Assembly (NCBI RefSeq): GCF_005889735.1
Contig: NZ_VCKY01000073.1
Coordinates: 1 to 42,658 of the forward strand
From: Nonomuraea turkmeniaca
Lineage (GTDB): Bacteria > Actinomycetota > Actinomycetes > Streptosporangiales > Streptosporangiaceae
Reading direction: 5' to 3'
DNA: 42,658 nucleotides
Position 1 is the stretch's first letter. The number at the start of each line of letters is the position of its first letter. Shown piece by piece: positions 7,934 to 16,270 of the stretch. The translations under genes and the position numbers were made by a program. The notes beneath the pieces were generated by a model. It did not search any database. It saw nothing but the letters and a program-made list of their open reading frames with translations, and was not told the origin of the DNA.

Positions 7934-8674
7934 TCAGCTCTTACGGGCGCTGGCCACCAGGTGGATGCCGACCGTGTCGTCGTCGTCCGGGTGGGCCTCG
8001 AGCTCCGTGCGCACGAGCCAGGCCAGGGCGCGCGCGTCGGAGCCGAGCACGTGGTCGACCGTGGACGGCGACAACACCGTGCGCGGCCGCATCCACTCCA
8101 CCTCCAGCCCGGCGCCGATCAGCAGCTCGCGCAGCTGCGTGCTGCTGAAGCAGCGTGTGATGCTGCCGTCCGGCCAGGGCACGAGCATGACCTCGCCGGT
8201 CTGCCTCAGGTGCTGCCACTGCTCCTGCTCGGCCAGGATCGCCATGCCCAGGACCAGCGAGTCGACGCACACCAGCGCCCGCCCGCCCGGCCGCAGCACC
8301 CTGGCCACGTCGTTCATCGCCGACTCCGCCATCAGCTCGATCGACATCACCCGCTCCTCGGCGAGCACCGCGTCCACGCTCGCGTCCGGCAGGAACGCCA
8401 GGTCGTCGGCGCGGATGTGCCGGACGCGGTCGGCGTCCCGCAACCGGGACTGCGTGTCGACGGTGCGGCGGAAGTCGAGCAACTCGATCACCCGATGCCC
8501 TGCCCTGGCCGCCTGGCCGGACCATCGCCCGCGACCGCCGGAGAGATCGAGGATCACGGAGGGCTCGGCGGGAAGCCATCGGTTGAGTTGTTCGGCGGCG
8601 ACGGCGCGGTAGAACGTCCAGTACGGCCCGAGCGTGCCTGAGCCGTTCAGTTCCTCGGCCGGAATGGGCAGCAC
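7934..8674 (-). CDS. Class I SAM-dependent methyltransferase, substrate unknown
   Basis: 246 aa from GTG 8674, with AGGAG 7 nt upstream. SAM-binding motif I reads VILDLSGGRGRWSGQAA. The acidic loop follows (RHIRADDLAFLP), then ARVLRPGGRALVCVDSLVLGM, the usual motif after strand 5 of Methyltransf_11-type enzymes. The frame stays open upstream to 9106 through the 75-bp repeats, but that extension is low-complexity and not part of the fold. It diverges from sigR, so both share the repeat-bearing intergene. Confidence 0.8.
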   Translation of the reverse strand: MLPIPAEELNGSGTLGPYWTFYRAVAAEQLNRWLPAEPSVILDLSGGRGRWSGQAARAGHRVIELLDFRRTVDTQSRLRDADRVRHIRADDLAFLPDASVDAVLAEERVMSIELMAESAMNDVARVLRPGGRALVCVDSLVLGMAILAEQEQWQHLRQTGEVMLVPWPDGSITRCFSSTQLRELLIGAGLEVEWMRPRTVLSPSTVDHVLGSDARALAWLVRTELEAHPDDDDTVGIHLVASARKS

Positions 8675-8760
8675 ACGCGACTCCTGGGTTCCGGAAAAAG
8701 GGCTACCAGCCGGTACGTATGACGTTCCCCGCACCGGGTCCTTCGTACCTTCTATCTTGC

Positions 8761-8787
8761 GGGAACAGACAACGGCGCGGGGGTGTT
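8761..8787 (+). promoter_or_regulatory. SigR-type promoter upstream of sigR
   Basis: GGAAC (8762-8766), an 18-nt spacer, then GTT (8785-8787). This fits the published SigR consensus GGAAT-N18-GTT with one mismatch. It lies about 355 bp before the short sigR start and about 10 bp before an in-frame ATG at 8797. Autoregulation of sigR from such a promoter is established in Streptomyces coelicolor. Confidence 0.6.
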
Positions 8788-8796
8788 GCGACGAGC

Positions 8797-9141
8797 ATGC
8801 TCGCTGTTGTTGATGGTCTCGACCGCTCCGGCGCTCGTTGGCTCGCGCCTCGCTCTCTCCCCCCGAGCTCCTTCGCCAGTGTTGATGGTCGCGACCGCTT
8901 CGGGGCTCGTTGGCATTGTTACTCTCGCTCTCTCCCCCCGAGCTCCTTCGCCAGTGTTGATGGTCGCGACCGCTTCGGGGCTCGTTGGCATTGTTACTCT
9001 CGCTCTCTCCCCCCGAGCTCCTTCGCTCCATTCCTCCACCCCCGGCCCGATGCCCAGCCGGCCTCGGTACAGCGGGTATCCTCCCCTGAGTACGGTGTCC
9101 TGCCACAGCCGGTCACCGGTGATCTTAGGGGGGTGGGTCCG
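8797..9141 (+). other. Possible N-terminal extension giving a long SigR isoform
   Basis: From ATG 8797 the sigR frame is open for 115 codons up to the usual start at 9142. It contains three copies of a 24-25 residue unit (VDGRDRFGARWHCYSRSLPP and five more residues) and then a linker. S. coelicolor makes a thiol-induced, unstable longer isoform (SigR') from an upstream start. The same layout here, with a start just after a SigR-type promoter, suggests an analogous isoform. Without data it could equally be untranslated leader. Confidence 0.4.
8808..9029. repeat. Three tandem 72-75 bp repeats in the methyltransferase-sigR intergene
   Basis: Copy 1 is 8808-8879 (72 bp, diverged), copy 2 is 8880-8954 (75 bp) and copy 3 is 8955-9029. 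Copies 2 and 3 are identical for the first 71 bases. All lengths are multiples of three. The frame is open on both strands, toward sigR and toward the methyltransferase. Confidence 0.9.
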
Positions 9142-9738
9142 GTGCCCGCGACAAACGCGGAGACGCTGGAGCAGCGCAGCGAGCGGTTCGAGCGAGACGT
9201 CATGCCGTATCTCGAGCAGCTCTACTCCGCCGCGCTCCGGATGACCCGGAATCCCGCGGACGCGGAGGACCTCCTGCAGGAGACCTTCGCCAAGGCGTTC
9301 GCCTCGTTCCATCAGTTCCAGCAGGGCACCAACCTCAAGGCGTGGCTCTACCGGATTCTGACGAACACGTTCATCAACAGCTACCGCAAGAAGCAGCGCG
9401 AGCCGAAGCAGTCCGGCACGGAGGAGATCGAGGACTGGCAGCTCGCCAGGGCCGAGTCGCACACCTCGAGCGGCCTGAAGTCCGCCGAGGTCGAGGCTCT
9501 CGAGCATCTGCCCGACGGCGACATCAAGGAAGCACTGGCGGCGCTGCCCGAGGAGTTCAGGATCGCGGTCTACCTGGCCGACGTCGAAGGCTTTCCCTAC
9601 AAGGAGATCGCCGACATCATGGGCACTCCGATCGGCACCGTGATGTCGAGGCTGCACAGGGGACGCAGGCAGCTGCGGGGCCTCCTTGAGGATTATGCTC
9701 GCGAGCGGGGTCTGGTCCCGGCGGAGGGATCGAAATGA
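9142..9738 (+). CDS. sigR: RNA polymerase ECF sigma factor SigR (SigH in mycobacteria)
   Basis: 198 aa from GTG 9142, with AGGGGGG about 8 nt upstream; a second GTG at 9133 is possible. Directs the thiol-oxidative stress regulon (family knowledge). Region 2 is clear in MTRNPADAEDLLQETFAKAF and NLKAWLYRILTNTFINSYRK. Region 4 is in LPEEFRIAVYLADVEGF followed by YKEIADIMGTPIGTVMSRLH. The C-terminus GLLEDYARERGLVPAEG is the SigR signature. Its stop overlaps the rsrA start (ATGA), so the pair is translationally coupled. Confidence 0.95.
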   Translation: MPATNAETLEQRSERFERDVMPYLEQLYSAALRMTRNPADAEDLLQETFAKAFASFHQFQQGTNLKAWLYRILTNTFINSYRKKQREPKQSGTEEIEDWQLARAESHTSSGLKSAEVEALEHLPDGDIKEALAALPEEFRIAVYLADVEGFPYKEIADIMGTPIGTVMSRLHRGRRQLRGLLEDYARERGLVPAEGSK

Positions 9739-10001
9739 GCTGTGGCAACCCACACGACACCGACTGTCGCGAGGTGCTGGACAAGGTCTACGCCTATCTC
9801 GACGGCGAGCTGACCGAGGCCGACGTCGTCGAGATCCGGGTGCACCTCGACGAATGCAGCCCGTGCCTCAAGGAATACGACCTGGACAAGGTGATCAAGC
9901 AGCTGGTGCACAAGCACTGCGGCTGCGACCCCGTGCCGGGCGACCTGCGTTCCAAGGTGCTGGCCCGTATCGCTCAGGTGAGGGCCGAGCTGGCCGACTA
10001 A
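9735..10001 (+). CDS. rsrA: Zinc-binding redox anti-sigma factor RsrA
   Basis: 88 aa. Holds SigR inactive under reducing conditions and releases it when its thiols form disulfides. The ZAS motif is His37-x3-Cys41-x2-Cys44 (HLDECSPC), with Cys11 as the usual fourth zinc ligand and redox partner. Further cysteines are Cys3, Cys62 and Cys64 (HCGCD). In S. coelicolor RsrA, as I recall, the C-terminal pair is adjacent, so the CGC spacing is slightly different. ATGA overlap with sigR. Confidence 0.93.
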   Translation: MSCGNPHDTDCREVLDKVYAYLDGELTEADVVEIRVHLDECSPCLKEYDLDKVIKQLVHKHCGCDPVPGDLRSKVLARIAQVRAELAD

Positions 10002-10011
10002 GATTCACCCC

Positions 10012-10953
10012 ATGCGCGTGTTGGTCACCGGGGGTGCCGGGTTCATCGGTTCGAATCTCGTCGATCGTCTGCTCGCGGACGGTCACGAGGTCGTCGCGGT
10101 GGATGATCTGTCGTCGGGGAGCAGGGACAACCTGGCTCAAGCCGTCACCAGTGACCGGTTCCGCCTGCACGAGCTCGACGTGCGCGACCCGGCGCTGGCC
10201 GATCTCACGGCCGAGCTTCAGCCCGAGGTGATCTGCCACCTGGCGGCGCAGATCAGCGTGCGCAAGAGCGTCGCCGACCCGGCGCACGACGCCTCCGTCA
10301 ACGTGGAGGGCACCGCGCGCGTGCTGGACGCCGCTCACGTGGGCCGCACGCGCAAGGTGCTGTTCGCCTCCTCCGTGGCCGTCTACGGCCGGCCGACCAC
10401 CATCCCCGTGCCCGGCGACGCGGCCACCGACCCGCGCTCGCCGTACGCCGCCTCGAAGCTGAGCGGCGAGATCTACCTCGCCACGTTCCGCGCGCTCTAC
10501 GGCATCGAATACACCACGCTGGTGCTCTCCAACGTCTACGGCCCGCGCCAGTCGCCGGAAGGCGAGGCGGGGGTCGTGTCGATCTTCACCGACGGCCTGC
10601 TCAGCGGCACGCCCACCGTCGTCTACGGCGACGGGAGCCAGACCCGCGACTACATCTACGTCCAGGACGTGGTCGACGGCTTCGTCCGGGCCTGCGGCCA
10701 GGCCGGCGACGGGCGCCGGTTCAACCTGGGCACCGGCATCCAGACCACCGACCGGCGGCTGCACTCGCTGATCGCCGACGCCGCGGGGGCGGCCGACAAG
10801 CCGGGGTTCGCGCCGCCGCGCCTGGGCGACCTGCCGGCCATGGCGGTCGACCCGGTACCGGCTCACGAGGAGCTCGGCTGGCAGCCGCGTGTCGACCTGG
10901 GGACCGGGATCAAGAACACCGTGGAGTGGGCTAGATCACGTCGCGGCTCGTAG
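10012..10953 (+). CDS. NAD-dependent epimerase/dehydratase, UDP-glucose 4-epimerase-like
   Basis: 313 aa, ATG 10 bp after rsrA. Extended short-chain dehydrogenase. The N-terminal Rossmann motif GGAGFIGSNL (7-16) is followed by VDDLSSG, and the catalytic YAASK of the Tyr-x3-Lys motif lies near residue 145. VYGPRQSP and DYIYVQDVVDGF are typical of GalE and nucleotide-sugar epimerases. The exact sugar nucleotide cannot be read from sequence. Closeness to rsrA suggests read-through from the sigR operon, but function in stress is only inference. Confidence 0.85.
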   Translation: MRVLVTGGAGFIGSNLVDRLLADGHEVVAVDDLSSGSRDNLAQAVTSDRFRLHELDVRDPALADLTAELQPEVICHLAAQISVRKSVADPAHDASVNVEGTARVLDAAHVGRTRKVLFASSVAVYGRPTTIPVPGDAATDPRSPYAASKLSGEIYLATFRALYGIEYTTLVLSNVYGPRQSPEGEAGVVSIFTDGLLSGTPTVVYGDGSQTRDYIYVQDVVDGFVRACGQAGDGRRFNLGTGIQTTDRRLHSLIADAAGAADKPGFAPPRLGDLPAMAVDPVPAHEELGWQPRVDLGTGIKNTVEWARSRRGS

Positions 10954-11052
10954 TGGCTTGATTACGCTTTGCTTGCGATTTCCCGCTCCGCCGGTGCGCC
11001 CACGTCGTCTTCTGTAGCGTGAGCCCCAGAGAGTCGACGTGGAGGCATGTGG

Positions 11053-11157
11053 ATGTTGAAGGTTATGGTCGCCAGGCTGTTCACCGCCCTCGTGTTGATC
11101 ACCCCGGTGGTGATGCTCATCGGCGGAGCGGTACCTCCTGGAGTGTCCTGGACCTGA
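11053..11157 (+). CDS. 34-residue single-pass membrane peptide upstream of HD-GYP pair
   Basis: ATG 11053 has GGAGG at 7-nt spacing (an ATG at 11047 is too close to that site). The sequence begins MLKVMVARLFTALVL, continues as a hydrophobic stretch to about residue 25, and ends in a short Gly/Pro tail. Positive residues near the N-terminus and one transmembrane helix are all that can be seen. It ends 20 bp before the HD-GYP gene and is probably cotranscribed. I do not recognise a family. Confidence 0.5.
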   Translation: MLKVMVARLFTALVLITPVVMLIGGAVPPGVSWT

Positions 11158-11177
11158 TCACACCGTAGGGGGGCGCA

Positions 11178-12530
11178 ATGCGTGACCTGCCATGGCCGGC
11201 GCGGGTCTATCTGGTCGCCGTGATCGGCGCGGCGGCCGCGCTCGTCGTACGCGGCGCGATCACTTCCGGCGCTCCGGTGGCCCCGGAGGATCTCGATGTC
11301 CTGCTGGTGCTCGCCCTGCTCTTTCTGGTGTGCGAGTCGATGCCGACGCTGCTCAACGTGGACCAGTTCGCGGTGTCGGTCAGCTTCTCCGCCTCGCTGG
11401 CTGCCGTGGTGCTGATCGGACCGGAGGGCGCGGCGCTGGTGGGGCTCACCGCCGTGCTCAGCGTGCGGCCGGGGCTGCCGCTGATCAAACGGCTGTTCAA
11501 CGGCGCGCAGTTCGCCATCTGCGGCTACGTGGCCGGGCGGGTCTACGTGGCGCTCGACGGCCAGGTCGGCGTGCCCCAGGTCAACGCGTTCGACGACCTC
11601 ATCGGCCCCTACGTGGCGGCCACGGCCGTGTTCGTGCCGCTCAACATCGCGCTCACGCTCACCATGATCGGGCTCGCCACCAGGGTGCGGGCCACCGAGG
11701 TCCCGCTGCGCGGCATGGTCCAGTTCCTGCTGTCCTATCTGGGGTACGGCACGTTCGGGCTGCTCGTGGCCGGGCTCTGGGCGACCGTGCAGTCGATCTC
11801 GGCGGTGCTGGTGCTGCTGCCGCTGTTCGTGGCGCGGTGGGCCTTCGGGCAGTACCACGCGCAGCAGCGCTCGTACGACGCCACCATCGCCGCGCTCTGC
11901 CAGGCCGTGGAGACCAAGGACTACTACACGCGCGGCCACTGCACGCGGGTCTCGCTGGCCTCGTCCATGATCGCTCAGGAGATCGGCATGGGGCTGGAGC
12001 GCGTACGCGCCATCCGGTACGCCGGCATGCTGCACGACGTGGGCAAACTCGGCGTACCCACCAAGGTGTTGCAGAAGGACGGGCCGCTCACCGAGGAGGA
12101 GTTCGCCGCGATCCAGCTGCACCCGATGCGCGGGCTGGAGATCGTGCGCGGCATCGGCTTCCTCGACGAGGCGTACGCCGGGATCATGCACCACCACGAG
12201 AAGCACGACGGCACCGGCTACCCCATGGGCCTGGCCGGCGACGAGATCCCTGAGTTCGCCAAGGTGATCGCGGTGGCCGACGCCTTCGACTCGATGACCT
12301 CCGACCGCTCCTACCGCGGCGCCAGGCCCGTGCCCGAGGCCATCGAGGAGCTGCGCAAGAGCGCGGGCAAGCACTTCGACCCCGTCATGGTCGCGGCCTT
12401 CATCCGCGCGCTCGAGCGGGAGCCGTGGCAGCCGCCGCGGCGCGTCGAGCCGCCGCCGGACCCGGCCGAGGCCCCGATCAAGGACCACGATGACCCGACC
12501 ATGCCGATCCAGGTCGTGACCGGGCCATGA
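11178..12530 (+). CDS. Membrane-anchored HD-GYP phosphohydrolase
   Basis: 450 aa. An N-terminal multi-helix membrane domain (about residues 8-222) is followed by an HD-GYP domain. Metal-binding residues visible: His254, His286-Asp287 in MLHDVGKLG, His315, the HHHEKHDGTGYP block at 338-349, and DAFDSMTSDRSYR. HD-GYP proteins usually hydrolyse cyclic di-GMP or related signals. The proline-rich C-terminus is probably disordered. GTGs and ATGs nearby make the start slightly uncertain. Its stop overlaps the next gene's ATG (ATGA), so the two are coupled. Confidence 0.85.
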   Translation: MRDLPWPARVYLVAVIGAAAALVVRGAITSGAPVAPEDLDVLLVLALLFLVCESMPTLLNVDQFAVSVSFSASLAAVVLIGPEGAALVGLTAVLSVRPGLPLIKRLFNGAQFAICGYVAGRVYVALDGQVGVPQVNAFDDLIGPYVAATAVFVPLNIALTLTMIGLATRVRATEVPLRGMVQFLLSYLGYGTFGLLVAGLWATVQSISAVLVLLPLFVARWAFGQYHAQQRSYDATIAALCQAVETKDYYTRGHCTRVSLASSMIAQEIGMGLERVRAIRYAGMLHDVGKLGVPTKVLQKDGPLTEEEFAAIQLHPMRGLEIVRGIGFLDEAYAGIMHHHEKHDGTGYPMGLAGDEIPEFAKVIAVADAFDSMTSDRSYRGARPVPEAIEELRKSAGKHFDPVMVAAFIRALEREPWQPPRRVEPPPDPAEAPIKDHDDPTMPIQVVTGP

Positions 12531-13819
12531 TCACCACGGAACGCCCCAGGCGTACTGAACGGTCGGCGAACACGGTCCTGCGCCGGCTCGACTCGGGCCA
12601 GCTGCTGCTGATCTGCGCCGCCGGCCTGGTCGCGGTCGCGGGCATCGCGCACACGGCCGCCGTCGGGCTCGATCGCCCGCAGATCGCCGTCGGGTTCGGC
12701 GCGCTGATCGCGGTCGGCGAGCTGGCCAGGCTCACCATGCCGGGCAACAGGGAGGTCGCGCCCATCGGCGCCGCAGCCGCGCTCGGCTACACGCTGCTGC
12801 TCGACCTCAGCCAGAATCAGCTGAAACACTCGGCCCTGCAGGTCGTGGCCGTGATCGCGGTCGGCATGCTGGCGGGCGCGCTGCCGCACCTGGCGGTGGG
12901 CCGCCCGCCGCGCCTGGACGGGATGGCCCGCCGCCTGCTCACCGGCGCGCTGCTGGCCTTCGCCTTCCGCCCGCTGGCCGACCCGCTCTACCGGCTGACC
13001 GAGGCGCCGACCAGCACCTGGTGGCCGGCGCTCGCCGTCATGGTCGCGCTCATCGTCGCCACCGTGATGATCGACGTGCTGGTCGCGGCCTGGCTCAGGT
13101 CCGAGCAGGTGCGCACCGCGTTCCGGGTGGCCGTCCGCGACGAGCTCAACATGGCGCTGCCGCTCGGCGCGGCGGTGGGCTCGTCCGGGGTGTTGCTGGC
13201 GCTGGCCACGCACAGCATGGACCTGGTCGCGCTGCTGGTGTTCGCGGCGCCGCTGCTGGTCACGCAGGTCGCCTTCCGCAAGTACGCCGGCATCCGCGCC
13301 ACCTACCTGCAGACCGTGCGCGCGCTGTCCCGCGTCACCGAGGTCGGCGGCTACGTTGAGCCCGGCCACTCGCGCCGGGTCAGCCGCCTGGCCCTGGCGA
13401 TCGGCAGAGAGCTGGGCATGGCCGAGCCCGAGCTGCTGGAGCTGGAGTACGCCGCGCTCATGCACGACATCGGCCAGCTGTCGTTGCGTGACCCCATCCC
13501 CGGCGGCGCCACCGTGCTCAGCGAGCCGGAGCAGGCCCGTCGCATCGCCGAGCTGGGCGCCGAGGTGATCAAGCAGACGGGCGTGCTGGACCGGGTGGCG
13601 GAGGTCGTCAGACGTCAGTGCGATCCGATCGCCGACGACCCGCCGCTGTCGAGCCGCATCATCAAGGTCGCCAACGCCTACGACGACCTGGTGGGGCCCT
13701 CGACCGACCGTGACCGCGCGGGCGCCGCGCTGGAACGCATCAGGCTGGCCCCCGGCGGGGCGTACGATCCGCACGCGCTGGAGGCGCTGGCGCGCGTGAT
13801 CGACCGGGGCCGTCTCTAG
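12527..13819 (+). CDS. Membrane HD-domain protein with lost GYP motif
   Basis: 430 aa, coupled to the preceding HD-GYP gene and built the same way: membrane helices to about residue 250, then an HD domain. His281 and the His313-Asp314 pair (LMHDIGQLSL) remain. Where the partner has HHHEKHDGTGYP, this protein has RRQCDPIADDPP, so several metal ligands and the GYP loop are missing. It is therefore likely an inactive or altered partner, perhaps regulating its neighbour as a heteromer (inference). Confidence 0.75.
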   Translation: MITTERPRRTERSANTVLRRLDSGQLLLICAAGLVAVAGIAHTAAVGLDRPQIAVGFGALIAVGELARLTMPGNREVAPIGAAAALGYTLLLDLSQNQLKHSALQVVAVIAVGMLAGALPHLAVGRPPRLDGMARRLLTGALLAFAFRPLADPLYRLTEAPTSTWWPALAVMVALIVATVMIDVLVAAWLRSEQVRTAFRVAVRDELNMALPLGAAVGSSGVLLALATHSMDLVALLVFAAPLLVTQVAFRKYAGIRATYLQTVRALSRVTEVGGYVEPGHSRRVSRLALAIGRELGMAEPELLELEYAALMHDIGQLSLRDPIPGGATVLSEPEQARRIAELGAEVIKQTGVLDRVAEVVRRQCDPIADDPPLSSRIIKVANAYDDLVGPSTDRDRAGAALERIRLAPGGAYDPHALEALARVIDRGRL

Positions 13820-13962
13820 GCGGTTGTGGTCCTCCCGCAGTTCGGCATGCGCTGGTCACGTTTCCACCCGTTCACCTTTGTGGGGTTTCTACAGAACGCC
13901 ATCGCCGGATCGGTGGTTTCGGGGGAAAGGGGGTAAGCCGGTGGCGGCCATAGGGTGGGCGC

Positions 13963-15321
13963 GTGCTTACTGATTCGCTGGGACCCGTTCTGATCGCCAA
14001 CCGGGGGGAGATCGCGCGGCGGATCATCCGCACGGTCAAGCGGATGGGGCTGCGTGCCGTCGCCGTTTACTCGGAGGCCGACGCCGACCTGCCGTTCGTG
14101 CGTGAGGCCGACGAGGCCGTGCCGATCGGCCCGGCCAACCCCGCGCAGAGCTACCTGGACGTCGCGAAGGTGCTGGAAGCGGCCCGCGTGACCGGCGCCA
14201 AGTCGGTGCATCCGGGCTACGGCTTCCTCGCGGAGAACGCCGCGTTCGCCAGAGCCGTGATCGACGCCGGGATGGTGTGGATCGGTCCCGCGCCCGAGGC
14301 CATCGACCGTATGGGCGACAAGATCAACGCCAGGAACCTCATGGAGGCCGCCGGCGTGCCGGTCGCCGCGGGCACCCGCGAGCCCGTCACCGACCTGTCG
14401 CTGGCGTTGCGGGCGGCCGAGTCCATCGGCTATCCGGTCATGGTCAAGACCGCGGGCGGCGGTGGTGGCATCGGGATGAGCGTGGCCCTCGACGACGAGG
14501 GCCTGAGCAAGGCGTACGAGCAGGCGGCGCGGGCGGCCGCCAGGTTCACCGGAGGCGACGCGCTCGAAGGGCCGGCGGTGCTGCTCGAGCGGTACATCGA
14601 GCGGGCCCGCCACGTCGAGGTGCAGATCCTCGGCCTGCCCGACGGCCGAATCGTGGCCCTGGGCGAGCGGGACTGCTCGGTGCAGCGCCGCCACCAGAAG
14701 GTCGTCGAGGAGTCCCCGTCCCCTGGCATCACCCCCGAGCTGCGCGAGCGCATGCTGGCCGCCGCCGTGCGCGCCGGCGAGGCCGTCGGTTACCTCGGCG
14801 CGGGCACTGTCGAGTGCCTGGTCGACGCCGACAAGCAGGACTTCGTGTTCCTCGAGATGAACACCAGGCTGCAGGTGGAGCACCCGGTCACCGAGCTGGT
14901 CACCGGCCTGGATCTGGTCGAGCTGCAGCTGCGCGTCGCCGCGGGCGAGAGCCCCGACGTGCGGCCCGAGCCCAGGGGGCACGCGATCGAGTTCCGCGTC
15001 TACGCCGAGGATCCGAAGCGGTTCTTCCCCGGACCCGGCAAGATCATGGAGTGGGACGAGCCCAGCTTCGACGGCGTCCGGGTGGACTCCGGTTATGAGG
15101 CGGGCAACACGGTCACGCCGTTCTACGACCCGCTGATGGCCAAGCTCTGCGTGTACGGCGAAGACCGCGCCGACGCGCTGGAGAAGGGCCGTAAGGCGGT
15201 CGGGGCGTTCGTGGTCGTGGGCCCCAAGAACAACTTGCCGTTCTGTGTGGAGTTGCTGGACAACGCCGAGTTCGTCACCGGCGACTATGACACGGGCTTG
15301 GTCGCAAGGATGCGGGCCTAA
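13963..15321 (+). CDS. accC: Biotin carboxylase subunit of an acyl-CoA carboxylase
   Basis: 452 aa from GTG 13963; same size as E. coli AccC. Carboxylates biotin on a carrier using ATP and bicarbonate. Motifs: ANRGEIARRIIRT at the N-terminus, HPGYGFLAENA, the ATP-grasp Gly-rich loop KTAGGGGGIGM, ERDCSVQRRHQKVVEE, and FLEMNTRLQVEHPVTE. The biotin carrier is a separate 70-residue gene 32 bp downstream. No carboxyltransferase is nearby, so the acyl-CoA partner must be encoded elsewhere. Confidence 0.9.
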   Translation: MLTDSLGPVLIANRGEIARRIIRTVKRMGLRAVAVYSEADADLPFVREADEAVPIGPANPAQSYLDVAKVLEAARVTGAKSVHPGYGFLAENAAFARAVIDAGMVWIGPAPEAIDRMGDKINARNLMEAAGVPVAAGTREPVTDLSLALRAAESIGYPVMVKTAGGGGGIGMSVALDDEGLSKAYEQAARAAARFTGGDALEGPAVLLERYIERARHVEVQILGLPDGRIVALGERDCSVQRRHQKVVEESPSPGITPELRERMLAAAVRAGEAVGYLGAGTVECLVDADKQDFVFLEMNTRLQVEHPVTELVTGLDLVELQLRVAAGESPDVRPEPRGHAIEFRVYAEDPKRFFPGPGKIMEWDEPSFDGVRVDSGYEAGNTVTPFYDPLMAKLCVYGEDRADALEKGRKAVGAFVVVGPKNNLPFCVELLDNAEFVTGDYDTGLVARMRA

Positions 15322-15353
15322 GGTGTGTACATCGATGATCGAGGGGAGTCCTG

Positions 15354-15566
15354 GTGGCTGAGGTACGCGCTGAGATGGTGGCGAATGTGTGGAAGGTCCT
15401 CGTCAGCGAGGGCGACACCGTCTCGGACGGCGACACGCTGGTCATCCTCGAGTCCATGAAGATGGAGATCCCGGTGCTGACCGAGGACGACGGTGTGGTG
15501 GCACAACTGAAGGTGGCCGAGGGCGACGTGATTCAGGAAGGTGACCTGATCGCCGTCATCGAGTAG
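15354..15566 (+). CDS. Single-domain biotin carrier protein
   Basis: 70 aa from GTG 15354, with GAGGGGAG upstream. It is one biotinyl domain: EVRAEMVANVWKVLVSEGD, then VILESMKMEIPV with the biotinylated lysine at residue 36 (Met-Lys-Met), then VAEGDVIQEGDLIAVIE. It resembles the small biotinylated protein TB7.3 of M. tuberculosis, which also sits between the sigH/rshA and pdtaS genes there (from memory). Here it pairs with the upstream biotin carboxylase. Confidence 0.88.
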   Translation: MAEVRAEMVANVWKVLVSEGDTVSDGDTLVILESMKMEIPVLTEDDGVVAQLKVAEGDVIQEGDLIAVIE

Positions 15567-15579
15567 CGCCCTGTTCACG

Positions 15580-15598
15580 GCCTCCACTGCGTGGAGGC
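15580..15598. terminator. Hairpin between biotin carrier and thioesterase genes
   Basis: GCCTCCAC and GTGGAGGC form an 8-bp perfect stem with a 3-nt loop, 14 bp beyond the carrier stop and 29 bp beyond the convergent thioesterase stop. No U-tract. Confidence 0.4.
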
Positions 15599-15626
15599 GG
15601 GGTCGGTCACTGGGGAGCCGCCTTCC

Positions 15627-16016
15627 TCAGCCCAGGCGACGGCGGGAGCGGGCCAGAAACTCGGTGCGGTCGACCACGATGCGCTCGATCGTGCCGCGGC
15701 CCACGACGGTGCGCTTGTCGTGGGCCGTGAAGGCGAAGACGAGCCGTCGGCCGTCGACCTCGGTGAGCTCGACGGTGATCTGGACGTGTGCGCCCAGCGG
15801 GCTGGCGGCGAGGTGCTCGAGCTCGACCCTGGTGCCGACGGACGTCTCGCCGGGCGCGAGGTGCTGCTCGACCGCGCGTACGGTGGCCGCCTCGGCCAGC
15901 GCGAGCAGGCGGGGCGTGGCCAGCACGGGCACGTCTCCGCTGCCGATCCTCTTCGCGGTGTCCTCCATCTCGACCATGATGAGCAGTTGGGAGCGGAGAC
16001 CCGGAGCGAGCGTCAT
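15627..16016 (-). CDS. Hotdog thioesterase, FlK-like
   Basis: 129 aa from ATG. The pattern VPVLATPRLLALAEAATVRAV (about 28-48), then GTRVELEHLAASPLGAHVQI, matches the fluoroacetyl-CoA thioesterase-like hotdog family. It has the conserved Thr-Pro, Glu and His (LEHLA) positions. These proteins hydrolyse short acyl-CoAs; most are not fluoroacetate-specific, so I assign only the fold and general activity. It is convergent with the biotin carrier gene and divergent from the kinase gene. Confidence 0.75.
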   Translation of the reverse strand: MTLAPGLRSQLLIMVEMEDTAKRIGSGDVPVLATPRLLALAEAATVRAVEQHLAPGETSVGTRVELEHLAASPLGAHVQITVELTEVDGRRLVFAFTAHDKRTVVGRGTIERIVVDRTEFLARSRRRLG

Positions 16017-16270
16017 GGGATCAGCCTAGGGGGCCCTGCGGGCACCCTCTAATAGGTCACCTGACTTCCCGGAAACGCGGACAAGTAGCTTCTTAAGGCC
16101 GCAGGATAGGGTTTGTACGGCTTGAGACATATGAGTGGCATGTGAGACTAGTGAGTCGTACACTCTCTGAGTTCCGTGACCGCTGTGTTACCTCACCGCG
16201 ACAAAGGTTCGCTTTGTTGGAGAACCGCGGGGTGGAAGAGGTTACAGAGGTAGGGGGTTAGCGGGGGATC

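Noticed and set aside
8808..9029. CRISPR-like array
   Set aside because: The units are contiguous 72-75 bp copies without unique spacers, so it is a tandem repeat. No cas genes are present.
8675..9106. Upstream extension of the methyltransferase to 390 aa
   Set aside because: It runs through the 75-bp repeats and lacks any domain, while GTG 8674 has a good ribosome site.
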